A stretch of DNA of 27,814 nt, taken from IMG/VR virus record IMGVR_UViG_3300018082_000023, positions 1 through 27,814 of that record; one strand, given 5' to 3'. Numbering within the stretch: the first letter of the stretch is position 1; every line of letters begins with the position of its first letter. This DNA is from a virus. Under the pieces are notes generated by a model. It had not been told where the DNA came from and ran no database searches. It saw only the letters and a list, made by a program, of their open reading frames with translations. This document shows positions 9,345-15,370 of this stretch, piece by piece. A program made the position numbers and the translations under genes.

Positions 9345-9447
9345 TCCTGCTCCTCATTACTCTAAATTTAGTTTCTATGCCTGCTTTACGCAAAATATTA
9401 TTAACTAAATTACAAAAATCTTCATTACCGACAATTAGTCCCTGGAT
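9331..9447 (-). CDS. Possible short ORF with a non-standard start
   Basis: A frame open from a TAG at about 9460 to TGA 9331 encodes NEDFCNLVNNILRKAGIETK and a basic tail. It has no ATG, GTG or TTG at its 5' end. ATC at 9447 follows GAGGG by about 5 nt and would give 38 residues. It overlaps both neighbours (57-residue ORF and morphogenesis gene). It is coding-like in composition but weakly supported. Confidence 0.25.
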   Translation of the reverse strand: MQGLIVGNEDFCNLVNNILRKAGIETKFRVMRSRIEIN

Positions 9448-9598
9448 ACTTGCCCTCTATCAATTCGGATGAAAGAGCGCATGCACACCACTGCATTTTG
9501 TCTGCAACTTTAATAAGATTATCAAGTTCTGAATAATCTCCAATATTTTGCTTATTTTTTTTGTTCTCCATACCACCACTATTATCAATCAACTTCAC
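9425..9598 (-). CDS. Small hypothetical protein sharing its N-terminus with the next morphogenesis gene
   Basis: This 57-residue ORF starts at GTG 9598 in a GTGA overlap with the preceding frame. Its first residues (KLIDNSGG after the start) are identical to those of the virion morphogenesis protein 254 bases further on. The rest differs: a charged linker (MENKKNKQNIGDYSELDN) and a Cys-containing helix (KVADKMQWCACALSSELIEG). No family is recognised. It may be a remnant of duplication at the 5' end of the neighbour. Confidence 0.45.
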   Translation of the reverse strand: MKLIDNSGGMENKKNKQNIGDYSELDNLIKVADKMQWCACALSSELIEGKYPGTNCR

Positions 9599-9719
9599 TT
9601 CTTCAATTTATCAAGCCATTGTTTTAAATCTTTTACGTATCCATATAAATTCTCAATGTAATTCCATCTTCAGTGCCAGCCCATATATTTAAAAATAACT
9701 CAGAAGAACTTAAAGCCAT
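9595..9719 (-). pseudogene. Probable short gene with a disrupted frame
   Basis: An ATG at 9719 opens a 28-residue frame (MALSSSELFLNIWAGTEDGI) that ends at TAA 9633. From about 9672 the -1 frame continues as a convincing amphipathic helix (YIENLYGYVKDLKQWLDKLK) ending in a TGA at 9595 that overlaps the GTG of the next ORF. The two pieces look like one 41-residue protein split by a one-base change near 9660. Alternatives are a sequencing error, or a separate 20-residue ORF starting at ATT 9657. Confidence 0.35.
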
Positions 9720-9895
9720 TGATACCCAGTTTTGTTGGACATCCCAAGACCATACACTTCTTCAGTTTTACCCTCAATTATTAAACCATTAAAATTCCAC
9801 ACATATTCTTCTGGAACTACCCTATACCAATGAATTTTTTCATAGATTAGCCACTTTTCTCCGTTACTTGGTTGTAATATAGAAAAATATGCCAT
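9710..9895 (-). CDS. Small hypothetical protein before the tape measure region
   Basis: This 61-residue ORF starts at ATG 9895, with GGAG 11 nt upstream. It is rich in Trp and Tyr (GEKWLIYEKIHWYRVVPEEY, 12-31; YVWNFNGLIIEG). The alternation of aromatic and polar residues suggests a small beta fold. There is no membrane segment and no named family. The next short ORF begins at 9719 within its last codons. Confidence 0.5.
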   Translation of the reverse strand: MAYFSILQPSNGEKWLIYEKIHWYRVVPEEYVWNFNGLIIEGKTEEVYGLGMSNKTGYQWL

Positions 9896-9930
9896 TAGAA
9901 CATTTGCTCCATCATTGCAGAAATAATTAT

Positions 9931-10476
9931 TTATAAATGCTTATTGAAATCCAATTTAGTCTTTTCTTTCATGTATTTATTATATTCCTGAGTAAATATG
10001 CTATATGCTTCAATAAAGATATTTGGTTGATCAAGAACTGTACCTTCAAATGGTAAATGTACCAAATCCACACCAGACTGACCACCAGTACATAAATATA
10101 TTAACTCAAGAAGTTTAGAGGTTAATGGTGATTTCGGGAATGACTTTATACAAATTCCACTTATTTTCGTATCTTTAAGCCCAAACCGTTTAAGTCCACC
10201 TTCAACTCTATCTGTTTTATACATTTCAAGAATGAAACCGAGAGATTGTTGGAACTCATTATCTGAATGAACTTCTTCTGAAATTTCTTCTTGTTCAACC
10301 TTACATTTATAATACAAGGTGTGTTCATCAAAGTCGAGTTGATAGATAAAACATAATCGTCCACGCTTATTCCCCATCATCTCTCTGGCAACACACTGTT
10401 CACAATCATATCCAACCTCACCTTTTTCTGGGGTATGATCAGCAACAATTAATGAACATCGTATTGCCCATTTTAG
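9931..10476 (-). CDS. Tail assembly chaperone, frameshift extension (lambda T-like)
   Basis: The frame is open from the slippery site to 9931 and would add 181 residues to the short chaperone. The added part begins with LKWAIRCSLIVADHTPEKGE, a Cys pair (DCEQC) follows, and it then joins the in-frame ATG at 10380. Starting only at that ATG would give 149 residues, with no proper ribosome binding site and the loss of this well-formed leading segment. In phage lambda the T part recruits tail tube subunits to the tape measure coated by G, so the same is expected here. Near the C-terminus are helical stretches with FIEAYSIFTQEYNKYM. Confidence 0.75.
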   Translation of the reverse strand, partial: LKWAIRCSLIVADHTPEKGEVGYDCEQCVAREMMGNKRGRLCFIYQLDFDEHTLYYKCKVEQEEISEEVHSDNEFQQSLGFILEMYKTDRVEGGLKRFGLKDTKISGICIKSFPKSPLTSKLLELIYLCTGGQSGVDLVHLPFEGTVLDQPNIFIEAYSIFTQEYNKYMKEKTKLDFNKHL

Positions 10477-10859
10477 TTTTTTATTTCTTCCTCATTTAGT
10501 GAAGATTGACCACGCATAACATTTTCAATTTCATTAGCAGCATCTACATTTTCCAGACCAAGAAGAAATTTCACCGCTTGTTCTTTATCCTTTATTTCTG
10601 GATTATCCTTTCCATCAATAGTGCCATTATAAATAAATACCTCATTACTATCTTGAGCTAAACACTTACGGAATAAAAACTCACCTGATTTTCCAGCATG
10701 AGAAACAATTTTATTACGTTTTATTTCAGTTAAAGATTCCATGTACTCATCATAATCTTTTTTTGATAATGACTTATAACATATTGTTGTTGGATTTGGA
10801 GAATTTTTCTCACATTGTGGAATATATTTTTTAACTTCTTTTGATACAGTTTTTAACAT
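10473..10859 (-). CDS. Tail assembly chaperone, short form (lambda G-like)
   Basis: The 128-residue protein lies between the tail tube and tape measure genes, where lambda-type G chaperones are encoded. It contains PNPTTICYKSLSKKDYDEYM (21-40), resembling the 'xPxxxxxxxLSxxDYxxYx' stretch of such proteins. A helical, acidic C-terminus ends NEEEIKN. The ribosome binding site AAAGGA stands 7 nt before the ATG. The last sense codons ATA AAA AAC are directly followed by TAA and contain the heptamer A AAA AAC. A minor share of ribosomes should therefore slip to the -1 frame and make a 309-residue fusion. The short form should coat the tape measure, as known for lambda G. Confidence 0.75.
   Translation of the reverse strand: MLKTVSKEVKKYIPQCEKNSPNPTTICYKSLSKKDYDEYMESLTEIKRNKIVSHAGKSGEFLFRKCLAQDSNEVFIYNGTIDGKDNPEIKDKEQAVKFLLGLENVDAANEIENVMRGQSSLNEEEIKN
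10476..10482 (-). promoter_or_regulatory. Programmed -1 frameshift site (A AAA AAC)
   Basis: In the zero frame of the upstream ORF the codons are ATA AAA AAC TAA, so the heptamer A AAA AAC obeys the X XXY YYZ rule and sits against a stop codon. The -1 frame is closed by a TGA at 10494-10492, 9 nt upstream. It is then open without a stop through the whole downstream ORF to 9931. The geometry matches the tail chaperone frameshift. I saw no strong stem-loop just downstream. Confidence 0.8.
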
Positions 10860-10862
10860 AAA

Positions 10863-11000
10863 TTATTCCTTTAATTTTTTCTTTAAAAGTTCAATTATTT
10901 CAGATAACAATACCTTAATATCTTCTAACTCTCCTTGAATTATACTCATAGTATGGTTAGATATTGGTGCTTGATCAATACCAATATATCTTGTTTCCAT
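10863..11000 (-). CDS. Short helical hypothetical protein
   Basis: This 45-residue ORF has an ATG at 11000 with AAAGGA 7 nt upstream. Its stop codon follows AAAGGA, which serves as ribosome binding site of the tail chaperone gene 4 nt on. After a polar start (METRYIGIDQAPISNHT) it is one long amphipathic helix (EDIKVLLSEIIELLKKKLKE), likely a coiled coil. No family is recognised. Confidence 0.55.
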   Translation of the reverse strand: METRYIGIDQAPISNHTMSIIQGELEDIKVLLSEIIELLKKKLKE

Positions 11001-11002
11001 AA

Positions 11003-11215
11003 TTAGTTCCTTTCTATTCCCATATTGCTTTCATCAATTTGACATTTATTTAAGAATCTTTTTAATTTAACTATTTCTTCAATATTATTATTATAATACT
11101 TTACTTTCCCACATTCGTTATCTGTTAAATATCTAGCATCAAATGCCTGATATTTTCCATCAATTTTTAATAAACAGTATAACGAAACTCTGATTTTCCA
11201 AGCTCTATATATCAA
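11003..11215 (-). CDS. Small hypothetical protein between tail tube and chaperone genes
   Basis: The 70-residue ORF starts at TTG 11215 within a TTGA overlap. No strong ribosome binding site is seen, so translation probably depends on coupling to the preceding 31-residue ORF. The product is basic and Tyr-rich: IYRAWKIRVSLYCLLKIDGK (2-21) then ARYLTDNECGKVKYY and a helix EEIVKLKRFLNKC. It has two short beta-like segments and two cysteines in the second half. It has no membrane helix. Its last codons (GAAAGGAAC) contain the ribosome binding site of the next gene, which supports its being translated. Confidence 0.5.
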   Translation of the reverse strand: MIYRAWKIRVSLYCLLKIDGKYQAFDARYLTDNECGKVKYYNNNIEEIVKLKRFLNKCQIDESNMGIERN

Positions 11216-11307
11216 TTAATTTTAATAGAAATGTTTATTTGCAATCTCAGCTTGCCCATCTCATCATTGCTATATGAATCACTCTTGTTAATTAATTGAG
11301 TTCCCAA
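11212..11307 (-). CDS. Very short ORF, TTG start, coupled to the next gene
   Basis: This 31-residue ORF starts at TTG 11307, with AAGAG about 8 nt upstream. It encodes a charged peptide (INKSDSYSNDEMGKLRLQIN). Its TGA overlaps the TTG start of the next ORF (TTGA), the same junction used elsewhere in this phage. It lies in an otherwise empty stretch after the tail tube gene. There is no family assignment. Confidence 0.4.
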   Translation of the reverse strand: MGTQLINKSDSYSNDEMGKLRLQINISIKIN

Positions 11308-11346
11308 ATGACTTAGCTCTTATAATTAGAGACATTTCTATTTATT

Positions 11347-12411
11347 TTATGATCCTTGTAATGCAAAAAAGTTAAACAGGCTCGTACCAAACAATGAGCC
11401 AGTATAAACTCTTACCACGCAAGAAGTTCCACCCGTTTTGGTTGGATAAGCTCGAAACGGTAAGCCAATATCCACAATAGACTGTCCATCTGTTACAGCA
11501 GGATTTGCTGGACGATAAACAAAATTATGATAAATAGCTTCTATTCGATTTCCAACAGCCTCATGAAAAGTGAAGGTAGCAGATTGTGAAGTTCCCTCCG
11601 CAAGTATGTTTAAATCACGGTTAAACTCCATACCTAAATTACCCTCAGCCATCCAATGCTGTGCTAGTGGAAATCTATTCCACCCCGTCTTACCAATTCT
11701 TGATCTTTCACCAACATTATTATTAAAAGTTAATGAAAAATCATCAATATCATAATCTTCACCTGTAACGGTTAAAGTACCATGATTATCAACCAATTGG
11801 GTTTTTTCTGAGAAACTACCCAATCCACTAGGCGGAGGACTAAAACCAGATGGAAAATTAAATCTACTACCATTAAGAAACTTCATGACGGCACGAGCTT
11901 TTAAGTCCTCGTTATACCGACAAGTCAATTCTAGTAAATCAACTATTCCATTAAAGAAGCGATAACCATTTGCTCCTGTTCCACCACCTATTAGTGTATT
12001 ACCCAAGAAAACATCAACATTAAGTGAATATGGATGCGTTCCCCAGTTTGAACCATTTGTAGTAAATTTGAGATTAGAACCAACTCTCGTAAACTCATAA
12101 GTTCCAACAGTAGGAGTGGCTGTTGTACCAAATACTGTTCCTATTTGGAAGTGAGCTAACATCATTGGTAAAATATCATCAACTCTCGGTTGCCAAACTA
12201 TTTCGCACGTAGGGTAAAAGTTTGTAACTGAGTATGTACTTCCAGATGATTCTCTTGCACCAGTAAGTTTACCATCTCTCTCTCTTGGTTGAGCACCAAA
12301 ATCAGGAGTAACACTATCAGCAAATAAATATATTCCTCTATGACCCACCGTACCCTGACTTCCCCAACTTGGAGCGGCTTCAATTCTTACTATTGCCTCA
12401 TAACCTACCAT
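11347..12411 (-). CDS. Major tail tube protein (putative)
   Basis: The 354-residue protein occupies the major tail protein position before the chaperone pair. It is rich in Gly, Thr, Asn and beta segments. Features include ATPTVGTYEFTRVGSNLKFT (about 98-117), GYRFFNGIVDLLELTCRYNE (about 147-166) and DYDIDDFSLTFNNNVGERSR, the last with the 'sxxlxxxnNv' phrase seen in tube proteins that carry duplicated beta domains. QSATFTFHEAVGNRIEAIYH appears in the second half. It is longer than simple tube proteins (about 150-250 aa), so it may contain two tandem tube domains or a surface domain. No membrane segment or catalytic motif is seen. Confidence 0.65.
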   Translation of the reverse strand: MVGYEAIVRIEAAPSWGSQGTVGHRGIYLFADSVTPDFGAQPRERDGKLTGARESSGSTYSVTNFYPTCEIVWQPRVDDILPMMLAHFQIGTVFGTTATPTVGTYEFTRVGSNLKFTTNGSNWGTHPYSLNVDVFLGNTLIGGGTGANGYRFFNGIVDLLELTCRYNEDLKARAVMKFLNGSRFNFPSGFSPPPSGLGSFSEKTQLVDNHGTLTVTGEDYDIDDFSLTFNNNVGERSRIGKTGWNRFPLAQHWMAEGNLGMEFNRDLNILAEGTSQSATFTFHEAVGNRIEAIYHNFVYRPANPAVTDGQSIVDIGLPFRAYPTKTGGTSCVVRVYTGSLFGTSLFNFFALQGS

Positions 12412-12418
12412 ATAAACC

Positions 12419-12904
12419 TCATTTTAAATTATCCTGATTACCAAACCATAGAAAACCAATTCCCTCAGAAAGTTCATCATCAGATAAAAGAAGAACTGGT
12501 TCGCTAATGTTAGAGCCAGGATAAGGGTCAAGTTGACCATCTAAATTATTATGTTCCAAAGTATCATTTACATCTTTAAAAAATTCAAAAATACCAACTT
12601 TCTGTATTTGTCCACCTAATAATCTCTCAGCTAACTTTTCAGAGGATTTTACCCATAAATCAATAGCTACAATATAATTATTACGAAAATACTGACCAAT
12701 CCTTGGTCGTTTAATTAAAAAAGCTGAATCAGGCGCTGATATACGAATAAGATAAGTTTGAAATTGTGGTATAATATCCTTATCTTTAATATCAGTTATA
12801 ATTATTGACTCATCTAAGACATAAGAAATATTTTGAGATTTTCTTAATTCAAACTGAAGAGCCAACGATAAAGTTTCAAAATTAAATATATCTCTTAATG
12901 GCAT
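12419..12904 (-). CDS. Putative tail terminator / minor structural protein
   Basis: This 161-residue protein lies between the connector and the tail tube gene, where the tail completion (terminator) protein is usually encoded. It has an alpha/beta makeup: helix FNFETLSLALQFELRKSQNI (8-27), strands IIITDIKDK and FQTYLIRISAP, a long strand/helix unit NNYIVAIDLWVKSSEKLAER (75-94), a helix with FEFFKDVNDTLEHN, and a final strand GIGFLWFG. That order (helix, strands, 'IxVxVw' strand, helix) resembles terminators such as lambda gpU. No sequence signature confirms it. It starts 2 nt after the previous stop. Confidence 0.55.
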   Translation of the reverse strand: MPLRDIFNFETLSLALQFELRKSQNISYVLDESIIITDIKDKDIIPQFQTYLIRISAPDSAFLIKRPRIGQYFRNNYIVAIDLWVKSSEKLAERLLGGQIQKVGIFEFFKDVNDTLEHNNLDGQLDPYPGSNISEPVLLLSDDELSEGIGFLWFGNQDNLK

Positions 12905-12906
12905 TA

Positions 12907-13689
12907 TCAGCCACGAGCAAATTGTTTAAATCGTGTATCAAATCCAGAACGTCTAACATCTTGTGGGATACATTCTATTTTCCACTCATCATTTAAAGCC
13001 AATTGAGTTTCAGTTACAGATACTGGAAAAGTCCAGCGAATCTTTAATCCAAATTCAATATCAATCCAGTCAGTACCAGTATCATTTTTCGTATCCTCAA
13101 ATGAATAACCATCATCAAGAGAAAGCTGAAATTTAGCTTGTCCAACCTTTGTACCAACAGCTATATCTGTAATTTTAAAATGATAAATCTTCTTATAATC
13201 CGAACCTCTATACCATCCAGAATCCCAATTAGAATAAAAGCCAGCCTTAGATAAAGTTCCAGTTACTCTTTGTGGATAACCTATTCCAGTATTTGTAGTA
13301 TCTGTATCAAGAGTTATTTTACCTGAAACTATATCATCAAATATAGCTTTTCCTCTTGTAGCAAAATCCATCATCCATTGTGGTAATTCGTTATTAAATT
13401 CTCTAGAATGTCTGGCTTTTAACTTTGTATAAATTGTATCGCAGGCATTCCATTCAATAAGAAAAGGGTGATAACTACCATTAGACGGATTAGTACCAAC
13501 AGGAACTATTGGTATTCGAGTATACGAATCTAAAATATTATTGATTTTATTATAACTAGCATCAATATCATTTTGCCAAGTGGATGTAGCTATAATTATA
13601 GAACCAGTAATTAATACTCGGCTACCGTAGTACCACGTGCCAAAATTCTCAAAATATCGTTCAAAATCTGATAGTGTAACGTATGACAT
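12907..13689 (-). CDS. Putative head-tail connector / head completion protein with an extra beta domain
   Basis: The 260-residue protein lies in the position of the head-tail adaptor, before the tail terminator-like and tail tube genes. The N-terminal half (1-120) is helical, with DIDASYNKINNILDSYTRIP (41-60) and a PFLIEWNACDTIYTKLKARH segment (74-93). This resembles connector proteins of the gp36/DUF1320 style, which begin with an Asp-rich helix and IxxYLxxRYxxP. Residues about 140-245 form an appended beta domain (TDIAVGTKVGQAKFQLSLDD ... WIDIEFGLKIRWTFP) not found in minimal connectors. That part may be displayed on the neck. Function is inferred mostly from gene order. Confidence 0.6.
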   Translation of the reverse strand: MSYVTLSDFERYFENFGTWYYGSRVLITGSIIIATSTWQNDIDASYNKINNILDSYTRIPIVPVGTNPSNGSYHPFLIEWNACDTIYTKLKARHSREFNNELPQWMMDFATRGKAIFDDIVSGKITLDTDTTNTGIGYPQRVTGTLSKAGFYSNWDSGWYRGSDYKKIYHFKITDIAVGTKVGQAKFQLSLDDGYSFEDTKNDTGTDWIDIEFGLKIRWTFPVSVTETQLALNDEWKIECIPQDVRRSGFDTRFKQFARG

Positions 13690-13691
13690 AA

Positions 13692-13847
13692 TTAAAACTT
13701 TTCTCCAGTTGAAATTTGTCTTAACTTATTCATAAAAGTTTTATCTTTAAATTTTTCAGATTTAAATACATCAAAACAATTTTTAATTAATGATGTCAAC
13801 ATCGCTATACAAAATATACCAATGAATACTAAAAATAAATTTTTAAT
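13692..13847 (-). CDS. Small membrane protein with a probable ATT start codon
   Basis: This 51-residue ORF fills most of the gap between the preceding small membrane gene and the head completion gene. The best start is ATT at 13847: AAGGAG stands exactly 7 nt upstream, and the frame then encodes a hydrophobic segment (NLFLVFIGIFCIAMLTSLI, residues 3-21) followed by a charged tail with FKSEKFKDKTFMNKLRQ. The first in-frame ATG (13802) would delete most of the membrane segment and has no ribosome binding site. It may pair with the neighbouring 62-residue membrane protein as holin and antiholin, but that is inference. A sequencing error turning ATG into ATT is the main alternative. Confidence 0.5.
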   Translation of the reverse strand: MKNLFLVFIGIFCIAMLTSLIKNCFDVFKSEKFKDKTFMNKLRQISTGEKF

Positions 13848-13867
13848 TTATCAACTCCTTCTAGACA

Positions 13868-14056
13868 TCAAAAAACCTTTGTAAATAAATCCATAAAATC
13901 TTTTATTTCTTTAATATGATGAAAAGCTAATCCATACACCCAAATATGAAATATAATGACAATAGCTGACTTCTTTGGATGTTTTCTTATAATACAATAA
14001 AATTCTTTAATTATTGTAAAAACGGGTGAATCAAATATTTCCTTCGGAGTTTTCAA
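13868..14056 (-). CDS. Small single-span membrane protein, TTG start (holin-like candidate)
   Basis: The 62-residue product has a basic N-terminal half (FYCIIRKHPKKSA, about 19-31) followed by one hydrophobic stretch, AIVIIFHIWVYGLAF (31-45), and a charged C-terminal tail. By the positive-inside rule the N-terminus should be cytoplasmic. The TTG start overlaps the TGA of the glycosyltransferase (TTGA), and AAGGAG lies 12 nt upstream. A holin, antiholin or membrane anchor for the preceding enzymes are all possible. No sequence signature decides between them. It is not next to the endolysin. Confidence 0.6.
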   Translation of the reverse strand: MKTPKEIFDSPVFTIIKEFYCIIRKHPKKSAIVIIFHIWVYGLAFHHIKEIKDFMDLFTKVF

Positions 14057-14820
14057 TTAACTATTAACTCCTTCTCAAGATCAAAGAAATTCTTTCCATT
14101 AATCCATTTGTCTTGAAATTTAATTGAATCACTTTGTAAAATCTTTATTTGTTCTGGGGATGGATTTTGCGATTGTCCAATTTTATGTGATATAACAAAG
14201 GAGGGCTCGTAAATAACTTTAAAACCAGCATTACGAGCACGGTAGCAAAAGTCAGAATCAGAAAAATAGTTAAAGAACCTATTATCAAGAAGCCCAACAG
14301 TTTCAAATACTTCTCGTCGAATAAGAACCGAAGCAAATGTAACCCATTTCTCATAAGTTCTTTTATTTAATTGTTTTAATTTTACAGAACCAGATTTATG
14401 TATTCCAGCGGGATAACATTCAATCGTACCACCATGATGAATTAAATCTGAATTATCAAGAGAAAGAATTTTAAAACCAATTACACCAATATTACTCAAG
14501 TCAAGCAATCCATTAGTAAGAGTTGGTAGTAATTTTTCAATAGATTCTAAAGTTTCCTTTGGAACAACAGTATCGTTATTAAGAAGCCAAATCCAATCAA
14601 ATTTATTTAATCCACTACCATTTAAAAATTCAACAATTAATTGATTATTTCCAGCGGTAAATCCTAAATTATTTTTATTACAATTAAGAATACTTTCTTC
14701 AAAAACTGCTCTATCCATCCCAACTTCAAATCGTTTCACCCCTCCGTCATAAAGAGACTTTAAACAATCGTCAAGTAATTTTTGTTCACCATAATGTACT
14801 ATACAAATTCCAACTTTCAT
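14053..14820 (-). CDS. Glycosyltransferase family 2 (rhamnosyltransferase/WbbL-like)
   Basis: This 255-residue GT-A enzyme has all the expected family landmarks. It begins KVGICIVHYGEQKLLDDCLK (2-21) and contains NLGFTAGNN (51-59), a motif of WbbL-type enzymes. The metal-binding NNDT follows in WIWLLNNDTVVPKE (76-89). The acceptor/base region is WVTFASVLIRREVFETVGLL (159-178) and RFFNYFSDSDFCYRARNAGF (181-200), where SDSD corresponds to the common EDxD. H212 (FVISHKIG) is also typical. It is about 40-50 residues shorter than most full-length members. It has no membrane anchor. It ends the sugar cassette, and its TGA overlaps the TTG start of the next small gene. Confidence 0.87.
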   Translation of the reverse strand: MKVGICIVHYGEQKLLDDCLKSLYDGGVKRFEVGMDRAVFEESILNCNKNNLGFTAGNNQLIVEFLNGSGLNKFDWIWLLNNDTVVPKETLESIEKLLPTLTNGLLDLSNIGVIGFKILSLDNSDLIHHGGTIECYPAGIHKSGSVKLKQLNKRTYEKWVTFASVLIRREVFETVGLLDNRFFNYFSDSDFCYRARNAGFKVIYEPSFVISHKIGQSQNPSPEQIKILQSDSIKFQDKWINGKNFFDLEKELIVN

Positions 14821-15368
14821 AATTCTCTTACTCCAGTATTTATATTTAAAAGTTTAATTCGTTTTAAGTCGCTATTTGCCAATCTTTTAACCTTCATAAA
14901 TGTTCCATCGCCACTTGGATCATTCATTAGAATATAAAAATAATAATTCTGAAATATGTCTACCATATCTAAAATTTCATATCTCCAATGATCAGACGGA
15001 AAATCATGTTTACCAGACTTTGAATTTCTTGTTGTTAAAAGTAGCAATCCATCTTCTTTTAACGTATAATGAATATTTAATAAAGCAAAATACCAATATT
15101 CAATATGTTCCATCATTTCGGTGGTTATTATTATATCAAATGACCTCATGCCAAATCTTGACATTAACCCGTATACAGTACATATCTCATCAACACATGG
15201 TCCGTCTTTAATGTCTACACCAATATACTCAGATGGATTTAATTTTAAAATATCTTCTCTTACTGAGCCGTTTACATTAAAAGAACCAACTTCTAAAACT
15301 CGTTTTCCCTTAACTTCAGATTCAGTAAGATTATTTTTAACAAAATCTATACATTGAATATTACACAT
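14817..15368 (-). CDS. SAM-dependent methyltransferase
   Basis: This 183-residue class I methyltransferase is compact, with motif I VLEVGSFNVNGS (24-35), the acidic loop YIGVDIKDGP (48-57), the post-I/II region FDIIITTEMMEHIEYWYF (77-94) and TLKEDGLLLLTTR (102-114). The segment SKSGKHDFPSDHWRY (116-130) is shared by methyltransferases near sugar-biosynthesis genes, where it probably forms part of the acceptor site. No DNA-methylase catalytic motif (DPPY/NPPY) is seen, so a DNA modification role is unlikely. The stop overlaps the next gene by 4 nt, showing that it is part of the same translational unit as the glycosyltransferases. Confidence 0.82.
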   Translation of the reverse strand: MCNIQCIDFVKNNLTESEVKGKRVLEVGSFNVNGSVREDILKLNPSEYIGVDIKDGPCVDEICTVYGLMSRFGMRSFDIIITTEMMEHIEYWYFALLNIHYTLKEDGLLLLTTRNSKSGKHDFPSDHWRYEILDMVDIFQNYYFYILMNDPSGDGTFMKVKRLANSDLKRIKLLNINTGVREL

Positions 15369-15370
15369 TT

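Noticed and set aside
9633-9719. T TTA AAT motif in the 28-residue frame, a possible slippery site to rescue the split ORF.
   Set aside because: A -1 slip there would run into TGA after five codons, before the helical segment begins.
9896-9933. In-frame continuation after the chaperone TAA (IIISAMMEQMF, then TAA), suggesting stop readthrough.
   Set aside because: Only 11 codons, with no readthrough context visible. The DNA also holds the ribosome binding site of the next gene.
11224-11340. Ten-base inverted repeat (ATAGAAATGT / ACATTTCTAT) enclosing about 100 nt, which could be an acceptor stem of a tRNA or small RNA.
   Set aside because: No T-loop (TTCRANY), no GG in the D-loop and no fitting anticodon arm. 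The interval is better explained by a 31-residue ORF with its own ribosome binding site.
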